Of a stretch of 12,291 nt of DNA, positions 1 to 5,824 are shown in pieces. Source of the DNA: Eggerthellaceae bacterium (GTDB lineage: Bacteria; Actinomycetota; Coriobacteriia; Coriobacteriales; Eggerthellaceae). Position numbers and translations under genes: made by a program. The stretch lies in NCBI GenBank assembly GCA_900754495.1, contig CAAEDC010000262.1:1-12291 (forward strand), read 5' to 3'. Each line of letters opens with the position of its first letter. Positions within the stretch are counted from its first letter, which is position 1. The notes under the pieces are model-generated. The model saw nothing but the letters and a program-made list of their open reading frames with translations. It was not told the DNA's origin and did not search any database.

Positions 1-64
1 AACGGATGCGAATCTCCGTTTCACTCGCTATCTTGAGCTCCCTAAGCGTAATACGTCGGTCCAT
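1..64 (-). CDS. Possible 5' end of an unidentified gene running off the left edge
   Basis: From an ATG at 64 the minus strand stays open to the window edge for 21 codons, reading MDRRITLRELKIASETEIRI followed by R. I do not recognise the protein. In favour: a probable terminator for the upstream gene (121-159) and a TATACT box (103-108) sit in the right order before it. Against: no good SD precedes the ATG (the nearest GGA is about 15 nt away), and about half of the third codon positions are A/T, unlike the strongly G/C-ending genes around it. It could be a transferred gene or chance. Confidence 0.22.
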   Translation of the reverse strand, partial: MDRRITLRELKIASETEIRIR

Positions 65-102
65 CGCAAAAAGTATGGATCCGAGGGCGGAACCTACCTA
101 TG

Positions 103-108
103 AGTATA
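103..108 (-). promoter_or_regulatory. Candidate -10 box TATACT
   Basis: The minus strand reads TATACT here, with transcription expected to start near position 96 and run left towards the possible ATG at 64. No convincing -35 hexamer is seen 16-18 bp upstream. The box lies in a short inverted repeat (97-110, 5-bp arms). Its position just after the kinase terminator makes it plausible as the promoter of the next gene. Confidence 0.3.
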
Positions 109-120
109 GGCCACGCGTCG

Positions 121-159
121 GCAAATAAAAGACTTGACATGCCGTCCCATGCTGGCAAG
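121..159 (-). terminator. Probable intrinsic terminator after the histidine kinase gene
   Basis: On the minus strand CTTG (159-156) pairs with CAAG (136-133) and CATG (151-148) with CATG (141-138), separated by a small internal loop. A U-rich run, TCTTTTATTTGC (132-121), follows. It lies about 50 nt past the kinase stop codon. The stem is modest, so termination may be partial. Confidence 0.42.
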
Positions 160-206
160 ATGAAAGCAGGCGTGCGCATCCCGCGGCATGCGTGGGGCGT
201 CCTGCC

Positions 207-1676
207 CTATCGGCCGTCCTCCTCCAAAGGCTCCACGGCGGCGAACCTCAGCGTGAACGTCGTCCCCTTGCCCTCTTCGCTTTCCACCTTGATCGTGCCG
301 TGATGGTACAGCACCGTGTGCTTGACGATCGCCAGACCCAAGCCGGTTCCGCCGGTATCCTTGGAGCGGCTCTTGTCGACGCGGAAGAAGCGCTCGAAGA
401 TCTTCTCGCGGTACTCCTCGGGGATGCCGCGGCCCGTGTCGCTCACGCGCACGACGATGACGCCGTGGGGCGCCTCCAGACGCCCTCCCTCGGCGAAGAT
501 GTTGCCCGGCTGGGGCTTCTCGCGCGAGATCGCCATATGGACCTCGCCACCGGTGCGGTTGTAGCGGATGCTGTTCTCCAGCAGGTTGTAGAGCATCTCC
601 TCCGCCATGGTCTCGTTGCCCATGATGTAGGCGGGATCGCCTGTCACCTTAACCCGCACCACCTTCTCGGCGGCGAAGCTCTCCAGGCGCATCCGCACGC
701 GGCGCGCCAGCGCGGCCAGGTCGATGGGCTTGGCGTCGGTTTGCCGGAGCGTCGTCTCGTCGAGGCGCGACAGCGTCAGCACGTCGTTGATCAGCAGGCG
801 CATCGCCTGGGCCTCGTCGTAGATGAGGCCGGCGAACTTGCGGCGGTCCTCGGGATCCACCATGTCGTTTTTCATCAGCTCCGCGTAGCCCGAGATCACC
901 TGCAGCGGCGTCTTCATCTCGTGGCTAACGTTGCTCGAGAAATCGCGCCGCATGCTCTCGGCCTGCGCGAGCTCGATGTTCTGCTGCTTGAGCTGGCGCT
1001 GCTGCTCGTCGATGCGGAACAGGAGCGGATCCATCTCCTCGTAGATCTCGTTCTCGAGGGGGTTTGCGAAGTCGAGCGCGTCGATGGGCTTCATGATGTG
1101 CTTGGTGAGCAGGCGCGACACCGCGAAGGCGAGGACCGCCGCGACCAGCGTGATGATGATCGCCGGCACCACCATGCTGCTCATGAACGCGACCAGGGAC
1201 GCACGCGATTCGGACAGGCGGATCACGTCGCCGTCGTCGAGCAGCACCGCCGCATACACGGTGTCGGTCTGAAGCGTCGAGGAGAAGCGCACGCTGAGCG
1301 CCTCGCCCCGCTCGCGGGCCTCGACGAACTCGGGGCGGTTCGCATGGTTTTCCATCACGCCCTCGTCGGCGTCGCTGTCGAACAGCACGTCTCCGTCCGC
1401 ATTGATGAGGGTGTAGCGGATCTCCCCGTCGAATTGGCAGCGCAGCTCGTCAACTTCGGCCTGGTCGTCGGGGGCGTCCTGGAGCATCGCCGCCGCCTCG
1501 CGCGCCTGACGCATCAGGTTGTCCTCCCCCTCGCCGGCGGAGAACAGGTAGAACACGGACGTGAGGACGAGCGCCACCGCGATGATCGTGACGAGGACGA
1601 AGGCGAGGACGCTGATGAAGATGCGCCCCGCCAGGCTTTTGACCTTGAGCGGGGAGCCGGAGAATTTCGCGATCAT
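207..1676 (-). CDS. PhoR-like membrane sensor histidine kinase
   Basis: This is a two-component sensor of 489 residues that autophosphorylates and passes phosphate to the response regulator encoded just upstream. It has a transmembrane helix at about 18-46, an extracytoplasmic sensor at about 47-164, a second helix at about 165-187 and a linker at about 188-240. The dimerisation/phosphoacceptor motif is SHEMKTPL with His252. The ATPase domain shows an N box (NLLENS, 364-369), a G1 box (DTGRGIP, 413-419) and a G2 box (GGTGLGLAI, 442-450). The sensor stretch around MENHANRPEF (108-117) resembles PhoR-type extracellular sensors. About 15 extra residues (388-404) precede the G1 box. The ATG lies 13 nt after the regulator stop codon with a GAGG about 9 nt upstream, so the two genes form an operon. 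No pst or phoU gene is nearby, so a phosphate signal cannot be assumed. Confidence 0.93.
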   Translation of the reverse strand: MIAKFSGSPLKVKSLAGRIFISVLAFVLVTIIAVALVLTSVFYLFSAGEGEDNLMRQAREAAAMLQDAPDDQAEVDELRCQFDGEIRYTLINADGDVLFDSDADEGVMENHANRPEFVEARERGEALSVRFSSTLQTDTVYAAVLLDDGDVIRLSESRASLVAFMSSMVVPAIIITLVAAVLAFAVSRLLTKHIMKPIDALDFANPLENEIYEEMDPLLFRIDEQQRQLKQQNIELAQAESMRRDFSSNVSHEMKTPLQVISGYAELMKNDMVDPEDRRKFAGLIYDEAQAMRLLINDVLTLSRLDETTLRQTDAKPIDLAALARRVRMRLESFAAEKVVRVKVTGDPAYIMGNETMAEEMLYNLLENSIRYNRTGGEVHMAISREKPQPGNIFAEGGRLEAPHGVIVVRVSDTGRGIPEEYREKIFERFFRVDKSRSKDTGGTGLGLAIVKHTVLYHHGTIKVESEEGKGTTFTLRFAAVEPLEEDGR

Positions 1677-1689
1677 GCGCGGCGCCTCG

Positions 1690-2382
1690 CTACGAGGGGC
1701 GTTTCAAGCAGTAGCCCACGCCGCGGACCGTGCCGATGCAGGCGTCGGCGCCCGGACAGGCGGCGGCGAGCTTCTGCCTCAGCGTCTGGATGTGGACGTC
1801 GACGGTGCGCGTCTCGCCGACGTAGGTGATGCCCCACACCTCTTCGAGCAGCTGGCTGCGCGTGAGCACGCGGCCGTTGTTCACCATGAGCGTGCGCAGA
1901 AGGTCGAACTCCTTGAGCGTGAGCGTCACCGGGTTGCCGCCCGCCTCGACCGAATGCGCCGCTGTGCGCAGCACGACCGGCCCGCAGGTCAGCTCGTCGT
2001 CCGCCATGACCGCCGGGGCGGCGGCGCGGCGCAAAAGCGCGTTGACGCGCGAGACGAGCTCCATCATGCCGAACGGCTTCGCCAGGTAGTCGTCGGCGCC
2101 GGCGTCCAGGCCGCTCACCGTGTCGAACTCGGTGCCTTTGGCCGTGAGCATCATCACCGGGAGGTTTTTGGTGGAGGAGTCCTCGCGCAGCATATGGAGG
2201 ATCTCGAGGCCGTCGATCTCTGGGAGCATGATGTCGAGGAGGATGAGCTCGGGCAGCTGGCGCCTGCACGCCTCGAAGAACTCGGACGCGGCGGCGAAGC
2301 CCTCTGCCTCGAATCCCGCCTGGCGAAGCGCGTAGATCGTCAGGTCGCGGATGTTGGTGTCGTCTTCAACGTAGTAAATCAT
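1690..2382 (-). CDS. OmpR/PhoB-family response regulator
   Basis: This DNA-binding response regulator (230 residues) is the partner of the kinase 13 nt downstream. The receiver domain (1-118) has the acidic pocket EDD (6-8), phosphoacceptor Asp50 in LILLDIMLP, Thr80 and Lys102 in AKPF. The winged-helix DNA-binding domain spans about 131-228, with the typical LTLKEFDLLRTL and TVDVHIQTLRQKL segments and a GVGYCL wing. Its length is normal for the family. The ATG has only a weak GAG before it, but a TAGAAT box lies 7 nt upstream, which suggests a leaderless or nearly leaderless transcript. The mscS stop codon is 52 nt upstream, so read-through from that gene is also possible. The target genes are unknown. 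Confidence 0.95.
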   Translation of the reverse strand: MIYYVEDDTNIRDLTIYALRQAGFEAEGFAAASEFFEACRRQLPELILLDIMLPEIDGLEILHMLREDSSTKNLPVMMLTAKGTEFDTVSGLDAGADDYLAKPFGMMELVSRVNALLRRAAAPAVMADDELTCGPVVLRTAAHSVEAGGNPVTLTLKEFDLLRTLMVNNGRVLTRSQLLEEVWGITYVGETRTVDVHIQTLRQKLAAACPGADACIGTVRGVGYCLKRPS

Positions 2383-2389
2383 GGCTCGT

Positions 2390-2395
2390 ATTCTA
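2390..2395 (-). promoter_or_regulatory. Candidate -10 box TAGAAT for the two-component operon
   Basis: The minus strand reads TAGAAT, then 7 nt, then the ATG of the response regulator. A start 6-8 nt after a -10 box would fall on or beside the A of the ATG, giving a leaderless mRNA. This fits the near absence of an SD. At 17-bp spacing the -35 position reads TTCGGG, a poor match; a TTGATT lies at 21 bp. Confidence 0.4.
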
Positions 2396-2434
2396 CTTCA
2401 TAACGGGATCGGCCCGAATCAAATGCAGGTAAAA

Positions 2435-3274
2435 CTATGCGCGCGTGAGCGGCGCCACCGCGCGCACGACCGCGTCCTTCGCGGCGGCGGGATCGGCGCC
2501 CTCCTCCATCCACACCACGACGTTGCCGGTGAAGCCGAACGCCGTGACGTCGGTGAACTGGACGCTGGGCTCGCCCTCCACCCCGCCCACCGCGCGCGCC
2601 GCGTCGGCGGCGGCGTTGGCGATGGCGGCGGAGACTTCCGTGAGCTCGTCGCCTCGGGCGACGACCGAGATCGGCACGACCACCTTGCGCGGCGGCGGAA
2701 GCTGCACGAGCGCCGAGGTGTTCAGCACCGAGTTCGGCACGACGATGGTCTCCCCCGTCGAGGACACGATGGTCGTATGGCGCCACGTCACATCGCGCAC
2801 GATGCCGCGCTGGCCGCCAATCTCCACATTGTCGCCCGGCTCGATGATGCCCATGATGGAGAGCTGCAAGCCGCTGATCAGGTTCGACAGGGTGTCCTGG
2901 AAGCCCAAGGAGATGGCGATGCCGCCGACGCCCAACGCGGCGACCGCGGCGGTCACGTCCACGCCGAAGCAGCTCGACAGGATCACGCTCACGCCGATCG
3001 CCCACACCACCACGCGCACGATGTTGGCGAAGATCGACGACGAGGGCAGGGGAACCGAATCGTGGCTGAGCACGCGCCGGATCAGCTTGACCGCAAGGCG
3101 CGCCGCCACCGCCGTGACGGCGAGCGCGATCACGATGACGATGAGCGTGCTGAGCCATTCGACGGGGACGATGTTGCGGACGAAGGCCAGCAGCCCGTCG
3201 ACGGGCTCTTCGAGCATCGTCGGATCGGCGTCGACCGCCTGCGCAGCCGCGGTGCCGTTGGAGCCGGTTTCCAT
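2435..3274 (-). CDS. MscS-family small-conductance mechanosensitive channel
   Basis: This inner-membrane channel is expected to open on membrane tension and release solutes during hypo-osmotic shock. It has 279 residues, close to the basic MscS length. Membrane helices are predicted at about 42-64 and 83-103. A third pore-lining helix (about 105-138) contains the Gly/Ala-rich stretch ALGVGGIAISLGFQDTLSNL, the hallmark of MscS. The cytoplasmic beta domain follows (IEPGDNVEIGG, about 144-154, then TIVVPNSVLNTS, 176-187), and an alpha/beta tail ends at 279. The ATG at 3274 has an AAGGGGG SD 7 nt upstream. The preceding gene stops 35 nt before it, and the two-component pair follows 52 nt after it. 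A small CGGG/CCCG hairpin in that gap is too weak to call a terminator. Confidence 0.94.
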   Translation of the reverse strand: METGSNGTAAAQAVDADPTMLEEPVDGLLAFVRNIVPVEWLSTLIVIVIALAVTAVAARLAVKLIRRVLSHDSVPLPSSSIFANIVRVVVWAIGVSVILSSCFGVDVTAAVAALGVGGIAISLGFQDTLSNLISGLQLSIMGIIEPGDNVEIGGQRGIVRDVTWRHTTIVSSTGETIVVPNSVLNTSALVQLPPPRKVVVPISVVARGDELTEVSAAIANAAADAARAVGGVEGEPSVQFTDVTAFGFTGNVVVWMEEGADPAAAKDAVVRAVAPLTRA

Positions 3275-3309
3275 GCGCCATCCCCCTTCCGAAGGCTACT
3301 TGCTACTCG

Positions 3310-3585
3310 TTACTCGACGGTGCCGTAGACCTGGCCCCAGGCATGCCCGCCGATCGACGAGTTGAGCTGGTCGCACAGGCGCTGGCGCGTGAAGGTGCTC
3401 GGAGGCAGCAGGCGGACGACCTCCAGAAGCTCCTCGGGCAGATCGGCCGCCTCGGCGGCGAGGACCACGTCGAGGCGGCGAACCGTGTAGCGCGGCGAAT
3501 CCGCCTCGGCGAACAGCGCGTCGACGACGTTTTGCAGCTCGCCGTAATGGTCGCTGCGCTGGATGTTGGCCGCGGCTGCGGACAC
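3310..3585 (-). CDS. Unrecognised 91-residue protein, translationally coupled to the upstream gene
   Basis: I do not recognise a family. The product (91 residues) starts with GTG, a single base after the TAG of the methyltransferase-like gene. An AGGAG SD lies inside that gene, 7 nt before the GTG, so coupled translation is likely. The protein has no membrane segment or signal peptide. It looks mainly helical and acidic in its middle (ALFAEADSPRYTV, VLAAEAADLPEELLEVVRLL), with a Gly/aromatic end (IGGHAWGQVYGTVE). The LPEELLEVVRLLPPSTFTRQ stretch faintly recalls small DUF2795-like helical proteins, but this is not firm. Coding is supported by the overlap geometry and G/C-rich third positions. 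Confidence 0.7.
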   Translation of the reverse strand: MSAAAANIQRSDHYGELQNVVDALFAEADSPRYTVRRLDVVLAAEAADLPEELLEVVRLLPPSTFTRQRLCDQLNSSIGGHAWGQVYGTVE

Positions 3586-3586
3586 C

Positions 3587-4492
3587 CTAGCGCTCCTGCC
3601 CGGTCGGAAGCGCCACGTCGAGCCCCATCACCGCGGCGGCGAGGGCGCCGGTGTAGGCGGGCGACGCATCCCCCGTGGCGCGAAGGAACTGGACGCCGGC
3701 GGCCCGCAGGGCGAGCGCCGCCGAGACCATGGTGTCGGCGCAGTAGTAGGGGTTCTCCTCGGACGCCGCGCCCTGCTTGGGGTCGCGGCGGAGGACTTCC
3801 AGCTGGACGACCAGGGGCAGATCGCACGCACCCGCGGCGCGGCGGGCGACGGCGACGACGTCGCTTTCGGGCGCGGCGCACTCGAAGCCGGCGACCGACG
3901 CGCCGAACTCAGCCATCAGCGCGACGGCCTCCTCGATCGAGGTGCGGCCGTCAGGCAGCATTCCCGCGCCGTCCACATCGACGGACGCGAACACGGGGAT
4001 GTCGGCCACCTGGCGCACGCCCATCAGGGCACACTTCAAGTCGTCGGGGCGCTTGAACCCGGTGAGGAACAGCGCGTCGAGCATCTGCCCGTCGAACGCA
4101 TGGGCGGCGCGCGCGTACTGGGCGCGGTTCTCGTTGAGGGAGTCGGCGCTCGAGCCGTCGAGCGGCAGGCCGCACGGGCCGATCTCCGCGAGCAGGTGCT
4201 GGGGCTTCAGCGGACGAAGCATGCCGAGGGCGGCAAGCGCCAGCTCGGTACCGCGCTCCTCCATCCCCTTGTGGGCCAGGCGCGCGGGCGCGATCCCCTC
4301 GGTCGCGGCAACGAGGCACTGGGCGCCGGCGATCTTCTCCATGCGCACGGTGTCGCGCAGGGCCTCCGGCTCCACCAGCAGCATGTACTCCAGATCGCGG
4401 TCGACGTCGACGCCCTGGCGGGCCAGAACGGATCGCAGGGGCGCGGACAGGACGAGCATGTCCTTGTCGAAGCGCATTTGGATATCGGGCAT
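3587..4492 (-). CDS. Homocysteine S-methyltransferase-like barrel protein lacking the zinc Cys pair
   Basis: The 301 residues follow the homocysteine-binding barrel domain of MetH: the LLAEIGPCGLPL segment (100-111) stands where MetH has its IGPTGE motif, GFECAAPESD (202-211) where it has GINC-GPEE, and residues about 268-287 align with the GGCCGTTPEH region. The last motif reads RATGDASP (271-278), so both zinc-binding cysteines are absent and only Cys205 of the usual three remains. Ordinary zinc-dependent homocysteine methylation is therefore unlikely. It may have a changed or lost activity, or a regulatory role. The ATG at 4492 is supported by a perfect AAGGAGGG SD 5 nt upstream; the reading frame continues open to 4861, but nothing there looks coding. 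It is the first gene of the minus-strand cluster. Confidence 0.72.
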   Translation of the reverse strand: MPDIQMRFDKDMLVLSAPLRSVLARQGVDVDRDLEYMLLVEPEALRDTVRMEKIAGAQCLVAATEGIAPARLAHKGMEERGTELALAALGMLRPLKPQHLLAEIGPCGLPLDGSSADSLNENRAQYARAAHAFDGQMLDALFLTGFKRPDDLKCALMGVRQVADIPVFASVDVDGAGMLPDGRTSIEEAVALMAEFGASVAGFECAAPESDVVAVARRAAGACDLPLVVQLEVLRRDPKQGAASEENPYYCADTMVSAALALRAAGVQFLRATGDASPAYTGALAAAVMGLDVALPTGQER

Positions 4493-4497
4493 GGAAG

Positions 4498-4507
4498 CCC
4501 TCCTTGT
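4498..4507 (-). promoter_or_regulatory. Strong RBS of the methyltransferase-like gene, complementary to the adjacent small RNA
   Basis: The minus strand reads ACAAGGAGGG here, a near-perfect SD that fixes the ATG at 4492. The same ten positions on the plus strand (CCCTCCTTGT) recur in the first small RNA at 4939-4948. The RNA could therefore pair over 10 bp with this RBS. Confidence 0.6.
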
Positions 4508-4604
4508 CAGCGAGAGATGCGTATGGGGCGAAGCGCCGGCGCTGCCCGCGGGCGGGACCTGCGAGAGCTCGCTTCGCTGGCGGCATTCGCGCCGCCATCT
4601 GGCT

Positions 4605-4610
4605 ATCATA
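4605..4610 (-). promoter_or_regulatory. Candidate -10 box TATGAT for the five-gene minus-strand cluster
   Basis: TATGAT on the minus strand lies about 113 nt upstream of the ATG at 4492. At 17-bp spacing the -35 position reads TGGCAG, a weak match. The implied leader of about 100 nt contains a perfect 7-bp hairpin (4578-4584 with 4591-4597) and further GC-rich palindromes. Confidence 0.35.
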
Positions 4611-4852
4611 CGTGAACGGCATGTCCGCTGCCACCCGCGCGCCCCGGTTTCCGCAGGTTCATCGCATGCGCGGCGTGGCAGCGCGCTGATTCGCCACGAG
4701 CGCCGCACGGCGCATCGGGGCAGCATCCGGCGCATCCGCGGGCCGGCGGAACGTATCGGAGGGCGAACGGCGCCGCAGGCCACGCGCCGTGCATTTCGCC
4801 GAGCATCTCGCGCCGACCGCGGCGCGGGACGGGCATCGGTAAGACCCCGTCC
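4611..4852 (+). other. Non-coding gap between divergent transcripts
   Basis: No convincing gene is seen. Open frames here have no SD and low-complexity Arg/Pro/Ala-rich translations. The stretch separates the promoter of the minus-strand cluster from the promoter of the first small RNA. Confidence 0.5.
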
Positions 4853-4858
4853 TATAAT
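4853..4858 (+). promoter_or_regulatory. Consensus -10 box TATAAT of the first small RNA
   Basis: A perfect TATAAT predicts a start near 4865-4866. No clear -35 is seen at 16-18 bp. The distance from the box to the conserved GAGAGG of the RNA is 13 nt, against 14 nt in the second copy. Confidence 0.6.
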
Positions 4859-4865
4859 CAATGCA

Positions 4866-4987
4866 GCGGTTGAGAGGCTCCCCTCCTTTCAGGCGCTCTG
4901 CTTTTCAGCAGAAGCGATGCACTGTGCATCGCGTCATCCCCTCCTTGTTGCCCGGCCGGAGCTCCCCTCTCCGCCGGGCCCTTTTTT
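4866..4987 (+). ncRNA. C-rich small RNA, copy 1
   Basis: Predicted transcript of about 120 nt. In order it shows GAGAGG-CTCCCCTCCTTTC (4872-4890), a small hairpin with TCTGC/GCAGA arms (4897-4901, 4908-4912), a perfect 7-bp hairpin GCGATGC/GCATCGC (4914-4920, 4926-4932) with loop ACTGT, an unpaired TCATCCCCTCCTTGTT (4934-4949), and a strong terminator hairpin whose loop is CTCCCCT. A homologue at 5139-5265 keeps the architecture while its loops differ. CCCCUCC motifs in unpaired regions suggest pairing with purine-rich Shine-Dalgarno sequences. The actinobacterial 6C RNA of mycobacteria is a functional analogue (C-rich loops that pair with mRNAs), but this layout is not the same. There is no credible reading frame. 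The 5' end is inferred from the -10 box. Confidence 0.72.
4950..4987 (+). terminator. Intrinsic terminator of small RNA copy 1
   Basis: Arms 4950-4955 plus 4957-4961 pair with 4969-4979, 11 bp with one bulged C at 4956. The loop is CTCCCCT (4962-4968), and six T residues follow at 4982-4987. Confidence 0.88.
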
Positions 4988-5125
4988 GCCCGCATTCGCG
5001 CCCGCCCCATGCCCATCCCCTTCTCCCGGCGATTTTTTGCCCGCTTTTTACCTAACTGTTACTTATGAGGGTGCAAATTCACAAAACAGCCACGGGGCGC
5101 ACATACGGTCTCCAACGGCGTTCGC

Positions 5126-5131
5126 TATACT
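5126..5131 (+). promoter_or_regulatory. -10 box TATACT of the second small RNA
   Basis: TATACT lies 14 nt before the conserved GAGAGG, matching the geometry of copy 1. The predicted start is near 5138-5140. The region upstream (5045-5100) is notably A/T-rich for this genome, but no clear -35 box is seen. Confidence 0.55.
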
Positions 5132-5138
5132 GTGAGCC

Positions 5139-5265
5139 AGCAAGCGAGAGGTTCCCCTCCTCCCCTTGCTTCTGCTTATCCCTTAAAGCAGAGCGATGCG
5201 CAAGGCATCGCATCATCCCCTCCTTAGGCCCGGCGGAGTTCCCCTCTCCGCCGGGCCGCTTCTTT
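5139..5265 (+). ncRNA. C-rich small RNA, copy 2
   Basis: This is a homologue of copy 1, about 125 nt long. It has GAGAGG followed by TTCCCCTCCTCCCCTT (5152-5167), a hairpin TCTGCTT/AAGCAGA (5171-5177, 5186-5192) with a C-containing loop, the same 7-bp hairpin GCGATGC/GCATCGC (5193-5199, 5205-5211) but with loop GCAAG, then TCATCCCCTCCTT (5213-5225) and a terminator with loop TTCCCCT. The first hairpin is 2 bp longer than in copy 1. Shared stems and C-rich linkers with diverged loops and spacers indicate selection on structure and on the CCCCUCC motif. The two copies are separated by about 150 bp and have separate promoters and terminators, so each could be regulated on its own. No protein is encoded. 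Confidence 0.72.
5227..5264 (+). terminator. Intrinsic terminator of small RNA copy 2
   Basis: A perfect 12-bp stem (5227-5238 with 5246-5257) encloses the 7-nt loop TTCCCCT. A T-rich tail, GCTTCTTTTG, follows. The C bulge of copy 1 is absent. Confidence 0.85.
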
Positions 5266-5270
5266 TGCAT

Positions 5271-5492
5271 CCTCGCGATCAAACCTGCTCGTTGGGCTAT
5301 AGGTCAAAACGTGCACCCCAGGCCCCGCCAATGCAGATCCCTCCATTCGACCGACGTTCCCCCTATCGTGCAGATCCGGGGTTGCAGGACAAAAAAGCGC
5401 GCCTGCTCCTATTGCTCATCGACGGCACTCCACCGCTGCATGAAATTCACCCCAGACCGCCCCCGAACCATACTCGGATTCGCTCGATCGGA
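5271..5492 (+). other. Non-coding stretch without recognisable gene
   Basis: No reading frame here has an SD or a recognisable product. A 9-bp direct repeat CGGATTCGC (5475-5483 and 5489-5497) borders the inverted-repeat motifs that follow. Isolated TATAGG-like and A-rich bits are too weak to call. Confidence 0.45.
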
Positions 5493-5562
5493 TTCGCGCT
5501 AAATCGCCAAACACGGCCAAATCCCAACCATCTGGAAGCGCGTTTGCTCGATTTAGCGCGAA
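5493..5562. repeat. Inverted pair 1 of the TCGCGCTAAATCG motif
   Basis: TTCGCGCTAAATCG (5493-5506) and its exact reverse complement CGATTTAGCGCGAA (5549-5562) form a perfect 14-bp inverted repeat with a 42-bp spacer. The same core occurs again in pair 2. The spacing suits paired protein sites better than an RNA hairpin, though both are possible. Confidence 0.75.
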
Positions 5563-5657
5563 CCGCGCTTCCCAACCGGAACATTGCCCGTTAACTTTCC
5601 GCTATATCCCCAGATCACAAGCATGCCGCCCCTCCTCTCTCCCTCAGCTGCCTAAAA

Positions 5658-5731
5658 CAATCGCGCTAAATCGAAACAATGGGTCGGGTAAAGGGGCCAT
5701 TGTGGCATCATCTTTCGATATAGCGCGATTG
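5658..5731. repeat. Inverted pair 2 of the TCGCGCTAAATCG motif, with nested palindrome
   Basis: CAATCGCGCTAAATCGAAA (5658-5676) is complementary to 5713-5731 over 19 bp with a single mismatch. Directly inside, CAATGG (5677-5682) pairs with CCATTG (5697-5702). The whole 74-bp block could fold into one long hairpin or act as a pair of binding sites. Confidence 0.75.
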
Positions 5732-5742
5732 CGGCTTGCTGC

Positions 5743-5807
5743 CCGGCTTTCGTCGTGCAACGCGGACCGGCTTTCGCCTGCGCGCCGGTTTCCGTCGCGC
5801 AACATGA
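5743..5807. repeat. Imperfect CCGGCTTTCG repeats
   Basis: Three related units begin CCGGCTTTCGTCGTGCAAC (5743), CCGGCTTTCGCCTGCGCG (5767) and CCGGTTTCCGTCGCGCAAC (5785). Spacing is 24 and 18 bp, so this is not a regular array. It leads into the 20-bp array. Confidence 0.4.
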
Positions 5808-5824
5808 CATGGTTTCGATCGACG

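Noticed and set aside
134..139. TTGACA as a plus-strand -35 box
   Set aside because: No acceptable -10 lies 16-19 bp downstream, no plus-strand gene follows, and the bases belong to the terminator stem of the kinase gene.
192..1829. 545-codon open frame on the plus strand
   Set aside because: It lies antisense to the histidine kinase and regulator. The translation is His/Arg/Leu-rich low complexity with no domain, as expected opposite a GC-rich gene.
4493..4861. N-terminal extension of the methyltransferase-like protein
   Set aside because: The frame is open to 4861, but the translation is Arg/Ala/Pro-rich without family similarity, and the ATG at 4492 has a perfect SD.
4982..5044. Direct repeat TTTTTTGCCCGC (4982-4993 and 5033-5044)
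   Set aside because: The first copy is the terminator T-tract, the second has no GC stem before it, and 12 bases of this simple composition may recur by chance.
5065..5502. 145-codon plus-strand frame across the second small RNA
   Set aside because: No SD, no recognisable product, and it crosses a promoter and a perfect intrinsic terminator.
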